From assembly GCF_024347495.1 (NCBI RefSeq), contig NZ_AP025490.1:2418001-2482000 (forward strand): a stretch of DNA of 64,000 nucleotides, given 5' to 3'. Origin of the DNA: Vibrio gallaecicus (lineage in GTDB: Bacteria; Pseudomonadota; Gammaproteobacteria; Enterobacterales; Vibrionaceae). The notes under the pieces are model-generated. The model worked only from the letters and a program-made list of their open reading frames with translations. It had not been told where the DNA came from and ran no database searches. Below are positions 48,668 through 57,236 of the stretch, piece by piece. Positions within the stretch are counted from its first letter, which is position 1. Every line of letters starts with the position of its first letter. The position numbers were made by a program, and so were the translations under genes.

Positions 48668-49003
48668 ATGAAAAGACTTTATTTCATTTTTTCGTTGGTG
48701 GCTCTACTCTCAGGATGTACAACACCAACAAAACTTGCCCATTCTGATGCGGCGTCTGTAAAGGTCGACATATTGGGTTTATTTGATGTAAGTAAATGTC
48801 AGTATTTAGGCGATGTAACTGGAAATGAAGGTCATTGGTATAGTTTTCTATTTTTTCCGAATGATACCCTCATTCAAGGTGCATTAAACGAGCTTAAAAG
48901 TAATGCCATCAACCTCGGGGCTGATACTGTTATTATTTCCGTTCCACAAACGTTCAATACATCAGTAACTATGCTAGGTACCGCCTATTCTTGTGATAAA
49001 TAA
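48668..49003 (+). CDS. DUF4156-type outer-membrane lipoprotein
   Basis: A 111-residue lipoprotein with a lipobox LLSGC (Cys17) after a signal peptide. The mature part fits DUF4156: VSKCQYLGDVTGNEGHWYSFLFFPNDTLIQGALNELKSNAINLGADTVII. Two further cysteines (in SKCQY and YSCDK) probably form a disulfide. There is no Asp at +2, so sorting to the outer membrane is expected. Function is unknown. It probably shares a transcript with the DUF2956 gene 10 bp upstream. Confidence 0.82.
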   Translation: MKRLYFIFSLVALLSGCTTPTKLAHSDAASVKVDILGLFDVSKCQYLGDVTGNEGHWYSFLFFPNDTLIQGALNELKSNAINLGADTVIISVPQTFNTSVTMLGTAYSCDK

Positions 49004-49087
49004 TAGCGAGCATTTTTTAAACTTAAATACCAAGGGGCTTCTGGTACTTTGAGCATGCGCCTTACAATGTATTTTTAGCTACTAAAA

Positions 49088-49115
49088 ATAAAAGAAAGCC
49101 AGCTTTCGCTGGCTT
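49088..49115 (-). terminator. Terminator of the winged-helix gene
   Basis: On the minus strand AGCCAGC pairs with GCTGGCT around GAAA, followed by TTCTTTTATTTTT; it begins at the stop codon. Confidence 0.8.
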
Positions 49116-49407
49116 ATGCACTAAATCCAAGGCTTGTTGCTATATCATTCCGACGCTCAAGCACCCACTGGCTATCAAATGGTCCCCAATCAGATAACTG
49201 GTAGTAACCATCATTATGACGCCGCCCATCTTGAATAAACATCAGTTCAATTCCAATCCCCGGTAAAGCCTTGAGTACGTCTTGAATTGTACGACGAGGC
49301 CATCCCGTTTTCTCGATGAGTTTAGGCACATTAGGCCTTTCAAGGCTTTCAACTAATAATGCTAAATATAGCCGCCTTGCAAAAACAGGACTCAACTCCA
49401 TTGACAC
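49114..49407 (-). CDS. Small winged-helix DNA-binding protein
   Basis: A 97-residue protein with a predicted winged helix: a helix at SPVFARRLYLALLVESLERP (6-25), a second at NVPKLIEKTGWP and a recognition helix at RRTIQDVLKALPGIGIEL (about 38-56), then a wing containing DGRRHNDGYYQL and SDWGPFDSQWV. It resembles the HTH_43-type family of marine gammaproteobacteria. Targets and ligand are unknown. It is alone on its strand. Confidence 0.7.
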   Translation of the reverse strand: MSMELSPVFARRLYLALLVESLERPNVPKLIEKTGWPRRTIQDVLKALPGIGIELMFIQDGRRHNDGYYQLSDWGPFDSQWVLERRNDIATSLGFSA

Positions 49408-49606
49408 CTCCTATGTCTGTGCCAATCAATTATTTCTTTTTTCACTCATGACATGTTGAGGTTGATCAATAAGTCTCCAATAGTGGCATTTTCTTACTGT
49501 TTTTTTTCGTTCTAGTAAATATTTCACGCTGGATTTTGTCTGATTTACTGCTTCCTGTTAGGATTCAAAGCATAAGAATGAAAAAATATCACCAAAAGGA
49601 AGAATA

Positions 49607-49954
49607 ATGACTGTCACCATGTTCGGTATTCCAAACTGCGATACCATCAAAAAAGCGAAAAAATGGCTTCAAAGTGAAGAAATTGAGTTCGATTTCCATG
49701 ATTACCGTAAACAAGGTATCAGTGAAGCGCTCATTACTGAGTTTTGTTCAGAACTAGGTTGGGAGCTAGTCGTCAATAAACGTGGCACGACTTATCGCCA
49801 ACTGACTCAAGAGCAAAAAGACAATTTAAATGAAGCTTCTGCGATTCAATTATTAATAGAACAACCTGCGATGATTAAACGTCCTATTTTAAAAGTGGAT
49901 GCGCAATATCATTTAGGCTTTAAAGCCGATCAATACTCAGCTATTTTTGCATAG
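49607..49954 (+). CDS. yffB: ArsC-family reductase YffB (Spx/MgsR-like)
   Basis: A 115-residue thioredoxin-fold protein of the ArsC/Spx superfamily with a single active-site Cys11 (FGIPNCDTIKKA), FHDYRKQGIS near 31 and the LIEQPAMIKRPILKVD signature near 84-99. No CXXC or arsenate-binding arginine triad is evident, so arsenate reduction is unlikely. It sits 72 bp upstream of dapE, as yffB does in E. coli. The cellular role is unknown. Confidence 0.9.
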   Translation: MTVTMFGIPNCDTIKKAKKWLQSEEIEFDFHDYRKQGISEALITEFCSELGWELVVNKRGTTYRQLTQEQKDNLNEASAIQLLIEQPAMIKRPILKVDAQYHLGFKADQYSAIFA

Positions 49955-50026
49955 CTTCGATTTATTCGGTCACGAATCAAATAGCATTACATTCAAAATT
50001 ACGTTTACTTAACAAGGAATTCAAGG

Positions 50027-51163
50027 ATGACAGATAGCCCAACTTTGGCTCTCGCAAAAGACCTAATTAGCCGCCAATCGGTAACACCAGAAGATGCAGG
50101 CTGCCAAGAGTTAATGATTAACCGATTAAAAGCACTTGGCTTTGAGATCGAAGTAATGGTATTCGAAGATACAACTAACTTCTGGGCACGTCGTGGTACT
50201 GAAGCTCCGCTATTCGCATTTGCAGGGCACACAGATGTCGTACCATCTGGTCCTGTTGAACAATGGAACACAGCTCCTTTTGAACCAACCATTATTGATG
50301 GCGTTCTTTACGGTCGTGGCGCTGCTGATATGAAAGGCTCACTTGCTTCTATGGTAGTCGCAGTAGAACAGTTCATCGCCGAGAATCCAGATCATTCTGG
50401 GTCGATTGGTTTTTTGATCACCTCTGATGAAGAAGGTCCATTTATTAATGGTACGGTTCGTGTTGTCGAAGCTTTAATGGCTCGAGATGAGATGATTGAC
50501 ATGTGTATCGTTGGTGAACCTTCTAGTACTAAGTATGTTGGAGATGTCGTCAAAAACGGACGCCGAGGTTCAATTACTGGTGATTTAACTATTAAAGGGG
50601 TACAAGGCCACGTTGCTTACCCTCACCTGGCGAGTAACCCAATTCACAGCTCTTTGTTAGCAATTAATGAACTCGCAACAACAGAATGGGATAAAGGTAA
50701 TGATTACTTCCCACCGACGAGCTTTCAAATTCCGAATGTAAGTGCAGGTACAGGCGCATCAAACGTTATTCCTGGTGAATTTAACGTCCAGTTTAACCTG
50801 CGCTTTAGCACAGAGTTAAACAACGACATTATCGTAGAACGCATCTCCGCGATCTTAGATAAGTACGACTTTGAATATGACTTACAATGGACTTTCAATG
50901 GTGACCCATTCTTAACAGATGCAGGTGACTTACTTGATGCTGTAGTGGAAGCTGTTGACCATGTTAACGACGTAAAACCAGCATTGCTCACCACTGGTGG
51001 GACATCTGATGGCCGATTTATTGCCCGAATGAACGGACAGGTGATTGAATTAGGTCCAGTTAATGCCACTATTCATAAAGTGAATGAGTGTGTGAATATT
51101 GCCGACTTAGAAAAACTCACACAAATGTACCAACGTACCCTAGTTAACCTTTTCGGAAAGTAA
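50027..51163 (+). CDS. dapE: Succinyl-diaminopimelate desuccinylase
   Basis: A 378-residue M20 metalloenzyme of lysine and peptidoglycan (meso-DAP) synthesis, using two zincs. Motifs: [11 protein letters not shown] (about 64-74), [13 protein letters not shown] near 94-106, [14 protein letters not shown] near 129-142 with the catalytic Glu, [11 protein letters not shown] near 164, the dimerisation domain, and [12 protein letters not shown] near 319. Ribosome site AAGGA. The M15 peptidase gene starts 1 bp after its stop, so they are coupled. Confidence 0.97.
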   Translation: MTDSPTLALAKDLISRQSVTPEDAGCQELMINRLKALGFEIEVMVFEDTTNFWARRGTEAPLFAFAGHTDVVPSGPVEQWNTAPFEPTIIDGVLYGRGAADMKGSLASMVVAVEQFIAENPDHSGSIGFLITSDEEGPFINGTVRVVEALMARDEMIDMCIVGEPSSTKYVGDVVKNGRRGSITGDLTIKGVQGHVAYPHLASNPIHSSLLAINELATTEWDKGNDYFPPTSFQIPNVSAGTGASNVIPGEFNVQFNLRFSTELNNDIIVERISAILDKYDFEYDLQWTFNGDPFLTDAGDLLDAVVEAVDHVNDVKPALLTTGGTSDGRFIARMNGQVIELGPVNATIHKVNECVNIADLEKLTQMYQRTLVNLFGK

Positions 51164-51164
51164 T

Positions 51165-51839
51165 ATGACCCCTGAGCAGCTGACCGGACAAACTGAATCA
51201 CACCTTACTGAGATGCTAATCGGTGAGAAATACTTTCTCACTCACCCTCAAGTTCAGAGTGATTTACAAAGTTTGGTCAAAGCTGCTCATGATGATGGCT
51301 TTAAATTAGAAATTGCGAGTGGATTTAGAAGCTACGCAAGGCAGGCTTCCATTTGGAATAGTAAGTTTTCTGGGCAGCGTACAATTCTAGATTCACACAG
51401 CCAGCCTATCGATTTTAATTCACTCAGTGAGCAAGAGCGAATGTGGGCGATTTTAAGGTGGTCTGCACTTCCAGGTGCAAGCCGTCATCATTGGGGCTGT
51501 GATTTCGATGTATTCTCACGAACCTGCTTACCCGAAGATACCCAACTTCAATTAGAGCCTTGGGAGTATTTAACTGGGCACCAAAAATCCTTTTATAATT
51601 GGATGCTTACTAACATAGAGAAGTACCATTTCTTTTTCCCCTACAGTAAAGATTTAGGGGGGGTTGCTATTGAACCTTGGCATATTAGTCATCGTTCAAT
51701 ATCGAAAGATTGCTTATCTCAGTTATCTCCATTAATACTTGGTAATCAGCTGCTATCTGAGCCAATATTAGGGCAAGCGATCATTATTGAACAGTTAGAT
51801 AACATCTATTCTCAATTTATTGGAAACATCAGCGATTAG
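51165..51839 (+). CDS. M15-family (VanY/LdcB-like) D-Ala-D-Ala carboxypeptidase
   Basis: A 224-residue zinc peptidase. Motifs are SGFRSYARQASIWNSKF (about 50-66), SRHHWGCDFDVF near 106-117 giving the HxxxxxD ligands, and PWHISHRS near 171-178 with the third His. There is no signal peptide at the N-terminus (MTPEQLTGQTESHLTEML), so export is uncertain. It is coupled to dapE (1-bp gap), linking DAP synthesis and peptidoglycan trimming in one operon. It separates dapE from the DUF2897 gene, which are adjacent in E. coli. Confidence 0.88.
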   Translation: MTPEQLTGQTESHLTEMLIGEKYFLTHPQVQSDLQSLVKAAHDDGFKLEIASGFRSYARQASIWNSKFSGQRTILDSHSQPIDFNSLSEQERMWAILRWSALPGASRHHWGCDFDVFSRTCLPEDTQLQLEPWEYLTGHQKSFYNWMLTNIEKYHFFFPYSKDLGGVAIEPWHISHRSISKDCLSQLSPLILGNQLLSEPILGQAIIIEQLDNIYSQFIGNISD

Positions 51840-51847
51840 GAGCCTTT

Positions 51848-52060
51848 ATGTTAGAGATCTTAACGAATCCATGGGTCATTTGCTTCATCGTGGTCAGTGT
51901 TATTGTCGGAAATATCGCGGCGTTAAAATACACTGCAAATATGAACGTAGGTAAGCCAAGTAAACTTAAAGGTGAAAGTGATTTAGATAAGCTGAACCGT
52001 TTAGATAAATTGAATAATGCGAGAAAGGCAGCCGAGCAAGACGCCCATAAAGACGCATAA
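51848..52060 (+). CDS. DUF2897 (YpfN-like) small membrane protein
   Basis: A 70-residue protein with one N-terminal membrane helix (WVICFIVVSVIVGNIAALKY, about 9-28) and a charged cytoplasmic tail (KLKGESDLDKLNRLDKLNNARKAAEQDAHKDA). It fits DUF2897/YpfN, found after dapE in E. coli. It lies 8 bp after the M15 peptidase gene and ends the yffB-dapE group before a terminator. Function is unknown. Confidence 0.8.
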   Translation: MLEILTNPWVICFIVVSVIVGNIAALKYTANMNVGKPSKLKGESDLDKLNRLDKLNNARKAAEQDAHKDA

Positions 52061-52106
52061 TTAAACTTAGTTGATACATAGTTGTTCAGTTAAAAACGAC
52101 AGATAT

Positions 52107-52133
52107 AAAAAAGAGGACTTACGTCCTCTTTTT
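52107..52133. terminator. Bidirectional terminator between DUF2897 and bamC
   Basis: AAAAGAGGAC pairs with GTCCTCTTTT around TTAC, T-run on one side and A-run on the other. Confidence 0.9.
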
Positions 52134-52156
52134 GTATCTGCTAACCAACTTTTTCT

Positions 52157-53188
52157 TTATTCAGCTGGTTCTTTAATTTCTACAATTGCGGCTAAAACAG
52201 GAGCTAATGATTTAAGGAACTCTTCTTCTACCGGTTTACCTGACGCATCAGTCACGTTAATTGAAGTTCGGTTACCTAAATCACCCATTAGGAAAGTGTA
52301 CGTCCCTGTCTCAAGTTCAAGAGGTTTAACACCAATGCTTTCCCAAAATTCATCATCTGGAGAGGCATATTTAGCTTTGATCGTTCCTTGAGATTGATTT
52401 CGTTCTTCTAGCTCAAAACCCATCGTCGGTAATAGTTCAGGTAGGCGCTGCCACAATACATTGTATGGAGTACGAGCAATAATTACAGGGAATCCACTTC
52501 TGTCTGAGCCCATTGTAATTGGGATTCTCTTCACCAATTCTTGAGCTTTTAATGCCGCTTCATCTCGCAAATCTTGATCGTATCTTGCTGTCACTAAGTT
52601 CGTCATAAACGCGTTATAACGTTCTTTGTTCGTTGCTGTCACAGGCTGAACAGTCGTGCCTTCTCGCCAATCAATCAGATTAATCTTAAAACCAAATCGG
52701 TTATTGGCTTCAAAACGAGAAATAGAGTATCTGCTGCCGATTTCAGTTTCTTCATCTTCAGAAACCCACGTAACCCAACCTGTCTCAACAGAGTCTGTAG
52801 ATTGCTCACGAATTTCAATTTGTCGAGCAGATAACATATCCACCGCAGTTTGCCATACTCTGTCAGCTTCCTCTTTACGCAGCAGCCAAAGCGTTACTTC
52901 ACCATTTTGACGTTCAGCACGAGCTCCGGGAATAAGCTCTAAGATTTGCTGAGGTGGTCGAATATCAACACTAGGACCAGTACCGCCAGTGAACTCACCT
53001 TGTGGGATATCAAAATTAGGGTAAAAGAATGGCTCAGCACCTTCAGGTACTTGCCACTGTGTAAATTCTGGTGTTTCTAAATACTCAAAATCATCTTTGG
53101 CTTGGCGACGTTGAGTCGCACTGCCTGAACACGCAGTAAGAACAAAAACAGCCAGTGAACCGATCACTAGCTGGTGAGAATACTTCAT
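52157..53188 (-). CDS. bamC: Outer-membrane assembly lipoprotein BamC
   Basis: A 343-residue lipoprotein of the BAM complex. Lipobox VLTAC with Cys20; the mature N-terminus is the unstructured segment that contacts BamD (RRQAKDDFEYLETPEF, FYPNFDIPQG). Two helix-grip domains follow (about 100-215, RKEEADRVWQTAVDMLSARQIEI, and 225-343, FPVIIARTPYNVLWQRLPELLPTMGFELEE). It is directly downstream of dapA on the same strand, as in E. coli; a small hairpin lies between them. Confidence 0.95.
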   Translation of the reverse strand: MKYSHQLVIGSLAVFVLTACSGSATQRRQAKDDFEYLETPEFTQWQVPEGAEPFFYPNFDIPQGEFTGGTGPSVDIRPPQQILELIPGARAERQNGEVTLWLLRKEEADRVWQTAVDMLSARQIEIREQSTDSVETGWVTWVSEDEETEIGSRYSISRFEANNRFGFKINLIDWREGTTVQPVTATNKERYNAFMTNLVTARYDQDLRDEAALKAQELVKRIPITMGSDRSGFPVIIARTPYNVLWQRLPELLPTMGFELEERNQSQGTIKAKYASPDDEFWESIGVKPLELETGTYTFLMGDLGNRTSINVTDASGKPVEEEFLKSLAPVLAAIVEIKEPAE

Positions 53189-53199
53189 TTAAGCTCCTA

Positions 53200-53223
53200 A
53201 ATGCCGAAGTTTACTCCGGCATT
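53200..53223 (-). other. Small hairpin between dapA and bamC
   Basis: AATGCCG and CGGCATT pair across about 10 nt, immediately before the bamC AGGAG ribosome site on the minus strand. No T-run follows; it may tune bamC translation or mRNA processing. Confidence 0.4.
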
Positions 53224-53235
53224 ATTTCATACTAA

Positions 53236-54114
53236 TTAGTAAATACACGCTTCTGTCATAGCTTGAGCAACCGTAGGTTGTTGTTCAGCTGAAAGTTCTG
53301 TCAGCGGTAAGCGTAAACCACCCTCAGAAATTAAGCCAAGCTTGTGAACCGCCCATTTTACAGGAATTGGGTTTGACTCAACAAATAGGTTTTTGTGCAA
53401 TGGCATCAGGCGTTCATTAATAATCTCTGCCTCTTCAAACTTGCCTTCTTTGGCTAGTTTAAACATTTTAGCCATGTCTGCAGCTGCAATATTATTAGTA
53501 ACCGAGATAACACCATCACCGCCACGCTTAACAAACTCAAGACCTGTTAAGTCATCACCACTTAGTAAGATGAAATCTTCGCCACAAAGTTCACGGTGAA
53601 TTGCAATTCTTTCTAAATCACCTGTCGCATCTTTCAAGGCAACAATGTTTTCAATTTTAGATAAGCGAGCTACCGTTTCAGGTAATAGATCGACAGCGGT
53701 ACGACCTGGTACATTGTATAGAATTTGAGGTACATCACTCACTTCAGCTATGGCTTTGTAATGTTGATATAAGCCTTCTTGAGTCGGTTTGTTGTAATAA
53801 GGCGTCACGCTTAAACAGCCAACAATGCCAGAACCATTAAGCAAACGGCTAAATAGTACTGACTCATGAGTCGCATTCGCGCCCGTACCTGCAATAACAG
53901 GGATACGACCGTCAGCAAACTCAACAATCTTATTCACGACTTTGACATGCTCTTCAATAGTAAGTGTAGAAGACTCACCTGTTGTACCAACAGCAACTAA
54001 ACCATCACTTCCAGCAGCTACATGATGATCAACTAACTTTTTAAGGCTGTCGAAATCCACTTCACCATCTAAGTTAAATGGCGTAACGAGCGCAACGATA
54101 CTTCCTGAAAACAT
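53236..54114 (-). CDS. dapA: 4-hydroxy-tetrahydrodipicolinate synthase
   Basis: A 292-residue TIM-barrel aldolase, first committed step of lysine/DAP synthesis. It has [10 protein letters not shown] near 43-52, the Tyr-containing [10 protein letters not shown] near 133, and the Schiff-base Lys in [10 protein letters not shown] near 161. I chose [13 protein letters not shown] at 54114, with GGGAG about 7 bp upstream; a frame to 54171 adds 19 residues unlike the family. With dapE in the same window, two DAP-pathway genes flank bamC. Confidence 0.97.
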   Translation of the reverse strand: MFSGSIVALVTPFNLDGEVDFDSLKKLVDHHVAAGSDGLVAVGTTGESSTLTIEEHVKVVNKIVEFADGRIPVIAGTGANATHESVLFSRLLNGSGIVGCLSVTPYYNKPTQEGLYQHYKAIAEVSDVPQILYNVPGRTAVDLLPETVARLSKIENIVALKDATGDLERIAIHRELCGEDFILLSGDDLTGLEFVKRGGDGVISVTNNIAAADMAKMFKLAKEGKFEEAEIINERLMPLHKNLFVESNPIPVKWAVHKLGLISEGGLRLPLTELSAEQQPTVAQAMTEACIY

Positions 54115-54484
54115 GTCTATCTCCCTTAATTTAATCTTTTTGCATGGTACTGTATGGCGATTGATAAACACAAGACTTTAAAGCCTCTTACCGACCACAT
54201 CGGCATTAAATATTGTCGTATGTTTGAGGTTGCACCAACTTAAGCTTCGGAAGGTTATACATTTGGGTAACAACTGTTCGCATGTATGGCTCTCTGGTCC
54301 TTATTTAAGGGATAAAGTACCTGCTTGTTTCTATTCAATGAAAGTGACTCAAACCAAAATCAGCCATAGATATGTGCCCTAAAACGGCATGTACCCTTTA
54401 AGTAAAAACCTTTACCGTCACTTATTCATTTTGGTAACTGTGCTAACATGCATGAAACAATGGAATATTAAGAGACGTGATTTT
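54115..54484. other. dapA-gcvR intergenic region
   Basis: 370 bp between divergent genes. It must hold both promoters; I cannot pick one confidently. An in-frame upstream extension of gcvR to 54389 encodes 32 residues that do not fit the family. No other ORF or strong hairpin is seen. Confidence 0.45.
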
Positions 54485-55027
54485 ATGACTCAGCATCTAG
54501 TAATCACAGCTGTGGGCACAGATCGCCCGGGTATATGTAACCAAGTGGTTCAGTTAGTCACCCAATCAGGCTGTAATATTATTGATAGCCGCATTGCTTT
54601 ATTCGGTGAAGAGTTCACCCTGATTATGCTGTTATCAGGTAAAGCAAGTAACATTACTAGAGTAGAAACTACCTTACCTTTATTGGGGCAAGAGCACGAT
54701 TTCATTACCATAATGAAACGCACTTCTACTCATGCACAAATCGATAACTCATATACCTTAGAAGTATTCGTCGAGTCCGATGACAAACTTGGTTTAACTG
54801 AAAAATTCACCACTTTTTTTGCAAATCGCCAAATAGGTATTGATTCATTGAGTGCTCAAACAATCAATAAATCAAAGGTTGATCTAGATAATGACCAATT
54901 TCATATCTCAATTACCGCTTCCGTTCATTCAGAATGTAATTTGATGCAGCTACAAGAAGAATTCAATTCATTGTGCCAAGAGCTCAATGTTCAAGGCTCG
55001 CTCAACTTTATTAAAAACAGCCAATAA
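54485..55027 (+). CDS. gcvR: Glycine cleavage system transcriptional repressor GcvR
   Basis: A 180-residue protein with two ACT domains: residues about 3-70 (LVITAVGTDRPGICNQVVQLVTQSGCNIIDSRIALFGEEF) and 90-175 (YTLEVFVESDDKLGLTEKFTTFFANRQIGIDSLSAQTI). In E. coli GcvR binds GcvA and glycine and turns down gcv genes. I chose the ATG at 54485 from the family start MTQHLVITAVG. The bcp gene follows 65 bp later, and dapA is divergent, all as in E. coli. Confidence 0.93.
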   Translation: MTQHLVITAVGTDRPGICNQVVQLVTQSGCNIIDSRIALFGEEFTLIMLLSGKASNITRVETTLPLLGQEHDFITIMKRTSTHAQIDNSYTLEVFVESDDKLGLTEKFTTFFANRQIGIDSLSAQTINKSKVDLDNDQFHISITASVHSECNLMQLQEEFNSLCQELNVQGSLNFIKNSQ

Positions 55028-55092
55028 TTATGTACCCTTTGACCATTTTTGATGGCTTTTTGAAAGCATAGTAACCGTAAAAAGGAAAACTC

Positions 55093-55563
55093 ATGAATAC
55101 GCTGACAGCTGGCACTCCGGCTCCTGCTTTTTCTCTACTCGATCAAGACGGAAATACCGTTTCTCTTAGTGACTTTTCAGGAAAAAAAGTACTTTTCTAC
55201 TTTTACCCGAAAGCGATGACGCCTGGTTGTATTGTTCAAGCTGAAGGTCTACGAGATATAAAGCCTCAACTTGATGATCTCAATGTAGTTGTACTTGGTG
55301 TGAGTATCGACCCAGTAAAACGCTTACCTAACTTTGTTGAGAAAAAATCCCTTAACTTCACTCTATTATCGGATGAAGACCACGCTGTCGCTGAACAGTT
55401 CGGAGTATGGGGAGAGAAGAAATTCATGGGTAAAGTGTACGACGGCCTGCACCGAATTAGCTTCTTAATCAATGAAGAAGGAGTTATTGAGCACGTATTC
55501 AATAAATTCAAAACAAAAACGCACCATGAAGTTGTGTTGGATTACTTCAACAAAGACGCTTAA
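55093..55563 (+). CDS. bcp: Thiol peroxidase Bcp (peroxiredoxin Q), single-cysteine form
   Basis: A 156-residue peroxiredoxin reducing H2O2 and alkyl hydroperoxides. The peroxidatic Cys46 lies in FYPKAMTPGCIVQAEGLRD. In E. coli Bcp the resolving Cys sits five residues later (CTVQAC); here that position is Glu51, and the protein has no other Cys, so it must be resolved by another thiol. The C-terminal FGVWGEKKFMGKVYDGLHRISFLI is otherwise typical. AAAGGAAA precedes the ATG. Confidence 0.95.
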   Translation: MNTLTAGTPAPAFSLLDQDGNTVSLSDFSGKKVLFYFYPKAMTPGCIVQAEGLRDIKPQLDDLNVVVLGVSIDPVKRLPNFVEKKSLNFTLLSDEDHAVAEQFGVWGEKKFMGKVYDGLHRISFLINEEGVIEHVFNKFKTKTHHEVVLDYFNKDA

Positions 55564-55666
55564 GCCTAACTCATAAAAATAGCCCACGGTTTAATTGCCG
55601 GTGTAGTTATTTGATATAACGTAACGGTGCCTAACGTTAACGTGGGTTAGTTGGAAATACAGATAG

Positions 55667-55701
55667 CAAAAGGGCGAACATTTTCATGTTCGCCCTTTTT
55701 A
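55667..55701. terminator. Bidirectional terminator between bcp and perM
   Basis: AAAAGGGCGAACAT pairs with ATGTTCGCCCTTTT around TTTC, T-run after. It lies between convergent genes. Confidence 0.92.
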
Positions 55702-55728
55702 TCATCAATAACTAACCCGAGGCATATA

Positions 55729-56808
55729 TCAACCTTTAGCTTTAGACTCTGCTTCATGTAACTCATGACTTGGGAGCGCGTTCCAAACAGCTTTAACTAA
55801 AGTTGCTAATGGAATCGCAAAAAAGACGCCCCAAAAGCCCCATAACCCACCAAACACGAGTACAGCAACAATAATCGCCACAGGATGCAAGTTCACCGCT
55901 TCTGAGAACAGTACTGGTACTAAAACATTACCATCCAGAGCTTGGATTATACCATAAGCTAAAAGCAACCAATAAAACTGTGGCTCTAAGCCCCATTGGA
56001 ACAGACCGACAATCGCGACAGGAACTGTCACAGCAGCAGCACCTATATACGGGATCAACACAGATAAGCCGACAGCAACCGCAAGTAAAGCGGAATAGCG
56101 AAGATCAAGAATGGCGAACGTGACGTAGCTAACACCGCCTACAATTAGAATTTCAACAACCTTGCCTCGAATATAATTTGAGATCTGTTGATTCATCTCC
56201 ACCCACACTTTCGTAGCAAGTCGACGATTTTGGGGCAATATGCCACTTGCCATCTGAATCATTTCTTCTTTGTCTTTCAACAAAAAGAAGATGAGCAAAG
56301 GGACCAAAATTAAATACACCGCTAATGTCGCGATACTAACCAATGAAGCTAGCGATCCTTTCACGACGCTCTCTCCCATCCCTAACACTTTATTTTTCGC
56401 ATTAGAAACAACAGATTCAACAATCTGAAGGTTGGCTAATTCAGGGTAGCGCTCTGGAATAGTAGAGATAAAATTCTGCAATCCACCATACATGCTTGGA
56501 ATGTCATTAATCAAATTTCCCACTTGGTTCCATATTGTCGGGACCAAGCCAAACAATGCTAGAAGCATTAAGCTGAAGAACATCAAAATGACTAACATAA
56601 CCGACGGTGTTCTAGGAATACCTATTCTTTGCAGTTGAACCACCGGCCACTCTAAAAGGTATGCCAATACAATCGCTACCAATAACGGAGCAATTAGGTG
56701 ACCAAAGAAGTAAATAGTAATAAAACCGAAAAGAATGATAGCAACTAAGCTGACGGCATGAGGATCTGAAAAACGTCGCTTATACCAGCGACTGACCATT
56801 TCAAGCAT
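55729..56808 (-). CDS. perM: AI-2E/PerM-family permease
   Basis: A 359-residue inner-membrane protein with about seven to eight helices in the AI-2E transporter pattern: an N-terminal pair (about 18-55), a long soluble-like stretch (about 90-150), and the C-terminal GLSVLIPYIGAAAVTVPVAIVGLFQWG near 243 and NLHPVAIIVAVLVFGGLWGFWGVFFAIPLATLVKAVWNA near 307-345. The substrate is unknown (E. coli PerM/YfgO). The start overlaps the TusA-like gene stop by 8 bp, so they are coupled. Confidence 0.88.
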   Translation of the reverse strand: MLEMVSRWYKRRFSDPHAVSLVAIILFGFITIYFFGHLIAPLLVAIVLAYLLEWPVVQLQRIGIPRTPSVMLVILMFFSLMLLALFGLVPTIWNQVGNLINDIPSMYGGLQNFISTIPERYPELANLQIVESVVSNAKNKVLGMGESVVKGSLASLVSIATLAVYLILVPLLIFFLLKDKEEMIQMASGILPQNRRLATKVWVEMNQQISNYIRGKVVEILIVGGVSYVTFAILDLRYSALLAVAVGLSVLIPYIGAAAVTVPVAIVGLFQWGLEPQFYWLLLAYGIIQALDGNVLVPVLFSEAVNLHPVAIIVAVLVFGGLWGFWGVFFAIPLATLVKAVWNALPSHELHEAESKAKG

Positions 56809-57040
56809 TTGACTGCACTTCCTTTTTAATAACTTGGATTTGGTGAAAACCAGAACTCGCTTCCTGTTCTACAGAATAAGCTTGTTGTGATAAGAAGTTC
56901 ACAATGTCTTTCATTGAGCTCATGTCAGATATATATATTAATAATGATTGACCGTTCTCTAACCTAGCAGCATAACGCTTCGCTAATAATAGTGCCATTG
57001 GGCAACGCTCTTCGCGTAAATCGAGAATATTAGGTTTCAT
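56801..57040 (-). CDS. TusA-family sulfur-carrier protein
   Basis: A 79-residue protein of the TusA/SirA fold. The persulfide-site motif is LDLREERCPMALLLAKRY with Cys14 in CPM, followed by LENGQSLLIYISDMSSMKDIVNFL. TusA proteins carry sulfane sulfur for tRNA thiolation and similar pathways; this one is likely a paralogue, since it pairs with a permease (8-bp overlap with perM). TusA-like proteins beside membrane transporters occur elsewhere, but its partner here is unproven. Confidence 0.85.
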   Translation of the reverse strand: MKPNILDLREERCPMALLLAKRYAARLENGQSLLIYISDMSSMKDIVNFLSQQAYSVEQEASSGFHQIQVIKKEVQSNA

Positions 57041-57147
57041 TCTTGAGCTCGATGCTTATTATAAGAGGCGTATTGTAATCTGTTTTTTAAAACGCGCCAT
57101 CTTTCTATTTCATTAACACGAGAGATGAGAGTCGCGTATCGTGAAGT

Positions 57148-57175
57148 TTTATCTCATAAAGCTTTATGAGATAAA
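57148..57175. promoter_or_regulatory. Perfect 28-bp palindrome upstream of bepA
   Basis: TTTATCTCATAAAG (57148-57161) is followed directly by its exact reverse complement to 57175. It lies in the 196-bp region between the divergent TusA-like and bepA genes, 61 bp before the bepA ATG. Neither neighbour ends there, so an operator or leader hairpin is likelier than a terminator. Confidence 0.6.
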
Positions 57176-57236
57176 GGAAACCAATTCAAACAACCCTTGT
57201 CTTAATGTCAGATGAAACGGAGTATTACTGACTAAT

